From Parundibacterium terreum (lineage in GTDB: Bacteria > Pseudomonadota > Gammaproteobacteria > Burkholderiales > Burkholderiaceae_D), in contig NZ_BMED01000001.1 of the NCBI RefSeq assembly GCF_014636315.1, forward strand, positions 1,865,717-1,929,716: a stretch of DNA of 64,000 bases, written 5' to 3'. The position numbers and the translations under genes are program-made. The notes under the pieces are model-generated. The model saw nothing but the letters and a program-made list of their open reading frames with translations. It did no database searches and had not been told where the DNA came from. Positions 62,725 through 64,000 of the stretch are shown in pieces. Every line of letters begins with the position of its first letter. Position 1 is the first letter of the stretch.

Positions 62725-63354
62725 ATGTTTACCGGAATCGTGGCCGCCGTCGGCAAAATTACCTCCTCCACCCCTCTGGGCACGTCCGCGGACGCCGGCC
62801 TGCGCCTCACCGTGGACGCTGGCAGCCTGCCGCTGGAAGATGTAGCCATAGGCGACTCCATCGCGCTAAATGGCGCCTGCATGACTGTGGTCAGCAAGAC
62901 CGCGACGACTTTTGATATCGATATCTCCAGGGAAAGCCTGAGACTGACCAGTGGACTGGATGGCCTGAATGAGGTCAATCTGGAAAAAGCGTTGACTCTG
63001 GCGGAGCGCCTCGGTGGGCACCTGGTATCCGGGCACATTGACGGTCTGGGCAAGGTAAAGGAATTCAAACCTGTCGATGAATCCTGGGAGCTGGTCATCT
63101 CAGCGCCGCGCTCGCTGGCCAAATACCTGGCGTATAAAGGATCTGTAGTCGTCAATGGTGTGTCGCTGACTGTCAATCGCGTTGAAGACAGCGAAACCGA
63201 CTGCTCTTTTTCCATTAACCTGATCCCGCATACGATACAGGTAACGACACTGAAGCATCTGAAAGCAGGCTCTTTCGTCAATCTTGAGATAGACCTGATT
63301 GCTCGCTATGTCGAACGCATGCTGTCGGCGACAAACGTCACCAGCAAAGAATAA
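62725..63354 (+). CDS. ribE: Riboflavin synthase alpha chain
   Basis: 209 residues: two similar barrels, each with the lumazine-binding pattern. It opens MFTGIVAAVGKITSS and contains DSIALNGACMTVV and GSVVVNGVSLTVNRVED. It dismutates 6,7-dimethyl-8-ribityllumazine to riboflavin. ATG 62725 gives the family start; the longer frame from 62668 is inside ribD. A strong terminator follows at 63375, so ribD-ribE end here. The gene is called ribC in some nomenclatures. Confidence 0.95.
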   Translation: MFTGIVAAVGKITSSTPLGTSADAGLRLTVDAGSLPLEDVAIGDSIALNGACMTVVSKTATTFDIDISRESLRLTSGLDGLNEVNLEKALTLAERLGGHLVSGHIDGLGKVKEFKPVDESWELVISAPRSLAKYLAYKGSVVVNGVSLTVNRVEDSETDCSFSINLIPHTIQVTTLKHLKAGSFVNLEIDLIARYVERMLSATNVTSKE

Positions 63355-63374
63355 AGATTAATATCGCTATTCTC

Positions 63375-63400
63375 AAAAAGGGCGCTGCGGCGCCCTTTTT
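63375..63400. terminator. Terminator of ribD-ribE
   Basis: GGGCGC / GCGCCC stem with a TGCG loop flanked by A5 and T5, 20 bases behind the ribE stop. It works in both directions. Confidence 0.92.
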
Positions 63401-63602
63401 CACGCCTGAAGAAAGAAGGTGATGCGAGAAATGAGGGCAAAGCCAGACAGAGGAGACGATAGTCTTGCTGTTTTACGGAAGGGAAATTGAATGGCGGAGG
63501 GGAGTCTGAGGCCCGAACGAACTGAATTGAATTGAATGTTGAGCCGGCCAAACAGAGATGCGGATCTATAAAGCGATGTCGTAAAACCGGCCGCGCAAAG
63601 CA

Positions 63603-63634
63603 AAAACCCCTCACTCTTTCGAGGGAGGGGTTTT
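63603..63634 (-). terminator. Terminator of the rRNA operon
   Basis: ACCCCTCACTC / GAGGGAGGGGT stem with one mismatch and a TTTC loop, then TTTTTG on the minus strand. It lies 10 bases after the 5S 3' end. Bases 63401-63602 hold no gene. Confidence 0.85.
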
Positions 63635-63644
63635 CTAGATAAAA

Positions 63645-63758
63645 GCCTGACAATAACCTACTTTCACACTGGTTGCAGCACTATCATTGGCGCAGAGTCG
63701 TTTCACGGTCCTGTTCGGGATGGGAAGGGGTGGTACCAACTCGCTATGGTCATCAGGC
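63645..63758 (-). rRNA. rrf: 5S ribosomal RNA
   Basis: On the minus strand the sequence opens GCCTGATGACCATAGCGAG, continues through GGTACCACCCCTTCCCATCC and CGAACAGGACCGTGAAACG, and ends AGGTTATTGTCAGGC; the ends pair as in 5S rRNA. It is the last gene of an rRNA operon whose 23S gene must lie to the right, beyond the window. Confidence 0.97.
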
Positions 63759-64000
63759 ATAACTTGTTGATTCATTGTGGTGCCGTTGTTCTGGCGGTCA
63801 CAACAAATCCAATTCGGAAGAAGCTTAGTAGAGTGTGCGTCGGAGGGTTAGTCTTCGCACTAATCAAGTTTTGTTGGAGTACCGATAGACCATCGGTACT
63901 CCGTGCTCATGGTGGGGCACACCACAAGACTTAGGCGGTTGTGATTGTTTGCGAACAACGGGCAAACACACAAGCTTACTTGTCGTAGCCTATCACCTGT
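63759..64000 (-). other. 23S-5S intergenic spacer (partial)
   Basis: I cannot recognise the conserved 3' end of 23S rRNA in these 242 bases, so they appear to be spacer, at least up to the window edge. They contain a perfect 11-bp hairpin GGAGTACCGAT / ATCGGTACTCC (63876-63902), probably an RNase III processing stem or a pause site, and a TGTTTGC/GCAAACA stem near 63945-63967. No tRNA is seen. Confidence 0.6.

Noticed and set aside
63960..64000. 3' end of 23S rRNA at the window edge
   Set aside because: The bases do not match the conserved 23S 3' terminus I know from proteobacteria, so no rRNA feature is claimed there.

Overview
The window looks like a chromosomal stretch of a betaproteobacterium of the order Burkholderiales, most likely Oxalobacteraceae and Herminiimonas-like. 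The reasons are the 5S rRNA sequence, moderate GC content, the complete Tol-Pal locus, a minor-pilin operon of the pilE-fimT-pilV-pilW-pilX-pilY1 type, ZTP-riboswitch-controlled glyA followed by nrdR, and Ppx, RibD and RibE of ordinary proteobacterial type. The genus is an inference. I see no transposase, integrase, phage gene or CRISPR array.

Layout. 1-8.6 kb holds accessory metabolism and stress genes: an AlkB-type dioxygenase, a PQQ aldose dehydrogenase, a membrane acyltransferase, an AraC/GyrI regulator, a MocR regulator divergent from a GNAT-OsmC-PaiB cluster, VanZ and DUF1993. 8.6-16.9 kb is a tripartite RND efflux operon bracketed by two paralogous TetR repressors, with matching operators at both ends. 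17-20.6 kb holds a Tat-exported alpha/beta hydrolase, an Rrf2 regulator with an NAD(P)-binding oxidoreductase sharing one operator type, and a Gfo/Idh/MocA oxidoreductase. 20.7-22.9 kb is ethanolamine ammonia-lyase (eutBC).

23.0-29.1 kb is the most interesting part. A MerR/LiuR-like operator-promoter is followed directly by a well-conserved cobalamin riboswitch, a 280-nt leader of unknown function, and then a five-gene lower valine degradation operon: mmsA, acyl-CoA dehydrogenase, enoyl-CoA hydratase, 3-hydroxyisobutyryl-CoA hydrolase, mmsB. No B12 synthesis or uptake gene lies between switch and operon, so the sequence implies B12 control of branched-chain amino acid catabolism.

29.2-37.7 kb holds two multihaem cytochromes c, a DUF2970 protein and a second MocR regulator with shared repeats, exopolyphosphatase, a methyltransferase, two identical tRNA-Lys genes and a YeeE/YedE transporter. 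37.7-49.7 kb is a minus-strand envelope supercluster, ybgC-tolQ-tolR-tamA-tamB-tolA-tolB-pal-cpoB, with the translocation and assembly module genes inserted inside the Tol-Pal locus. 49.9-53.8 kb holds ydfG, the ZTP riboswitch with glyA, nrdR and a TonB-like protein. 53.9-61.3 kb is the type IV pilus minor pilin/PilY1 operon. 61.6-63.4 kb is ribD-ribE. The window ends in a 5S rRNA gene on the minus strand and part of the 23S-5S spacer.

All identifications come from reading the sequence and known family motifs; no database search was made. Start codons were moved from the longest open frame wherever a ribosome binding site or family alignment argued for it, and this is stated in the entries.
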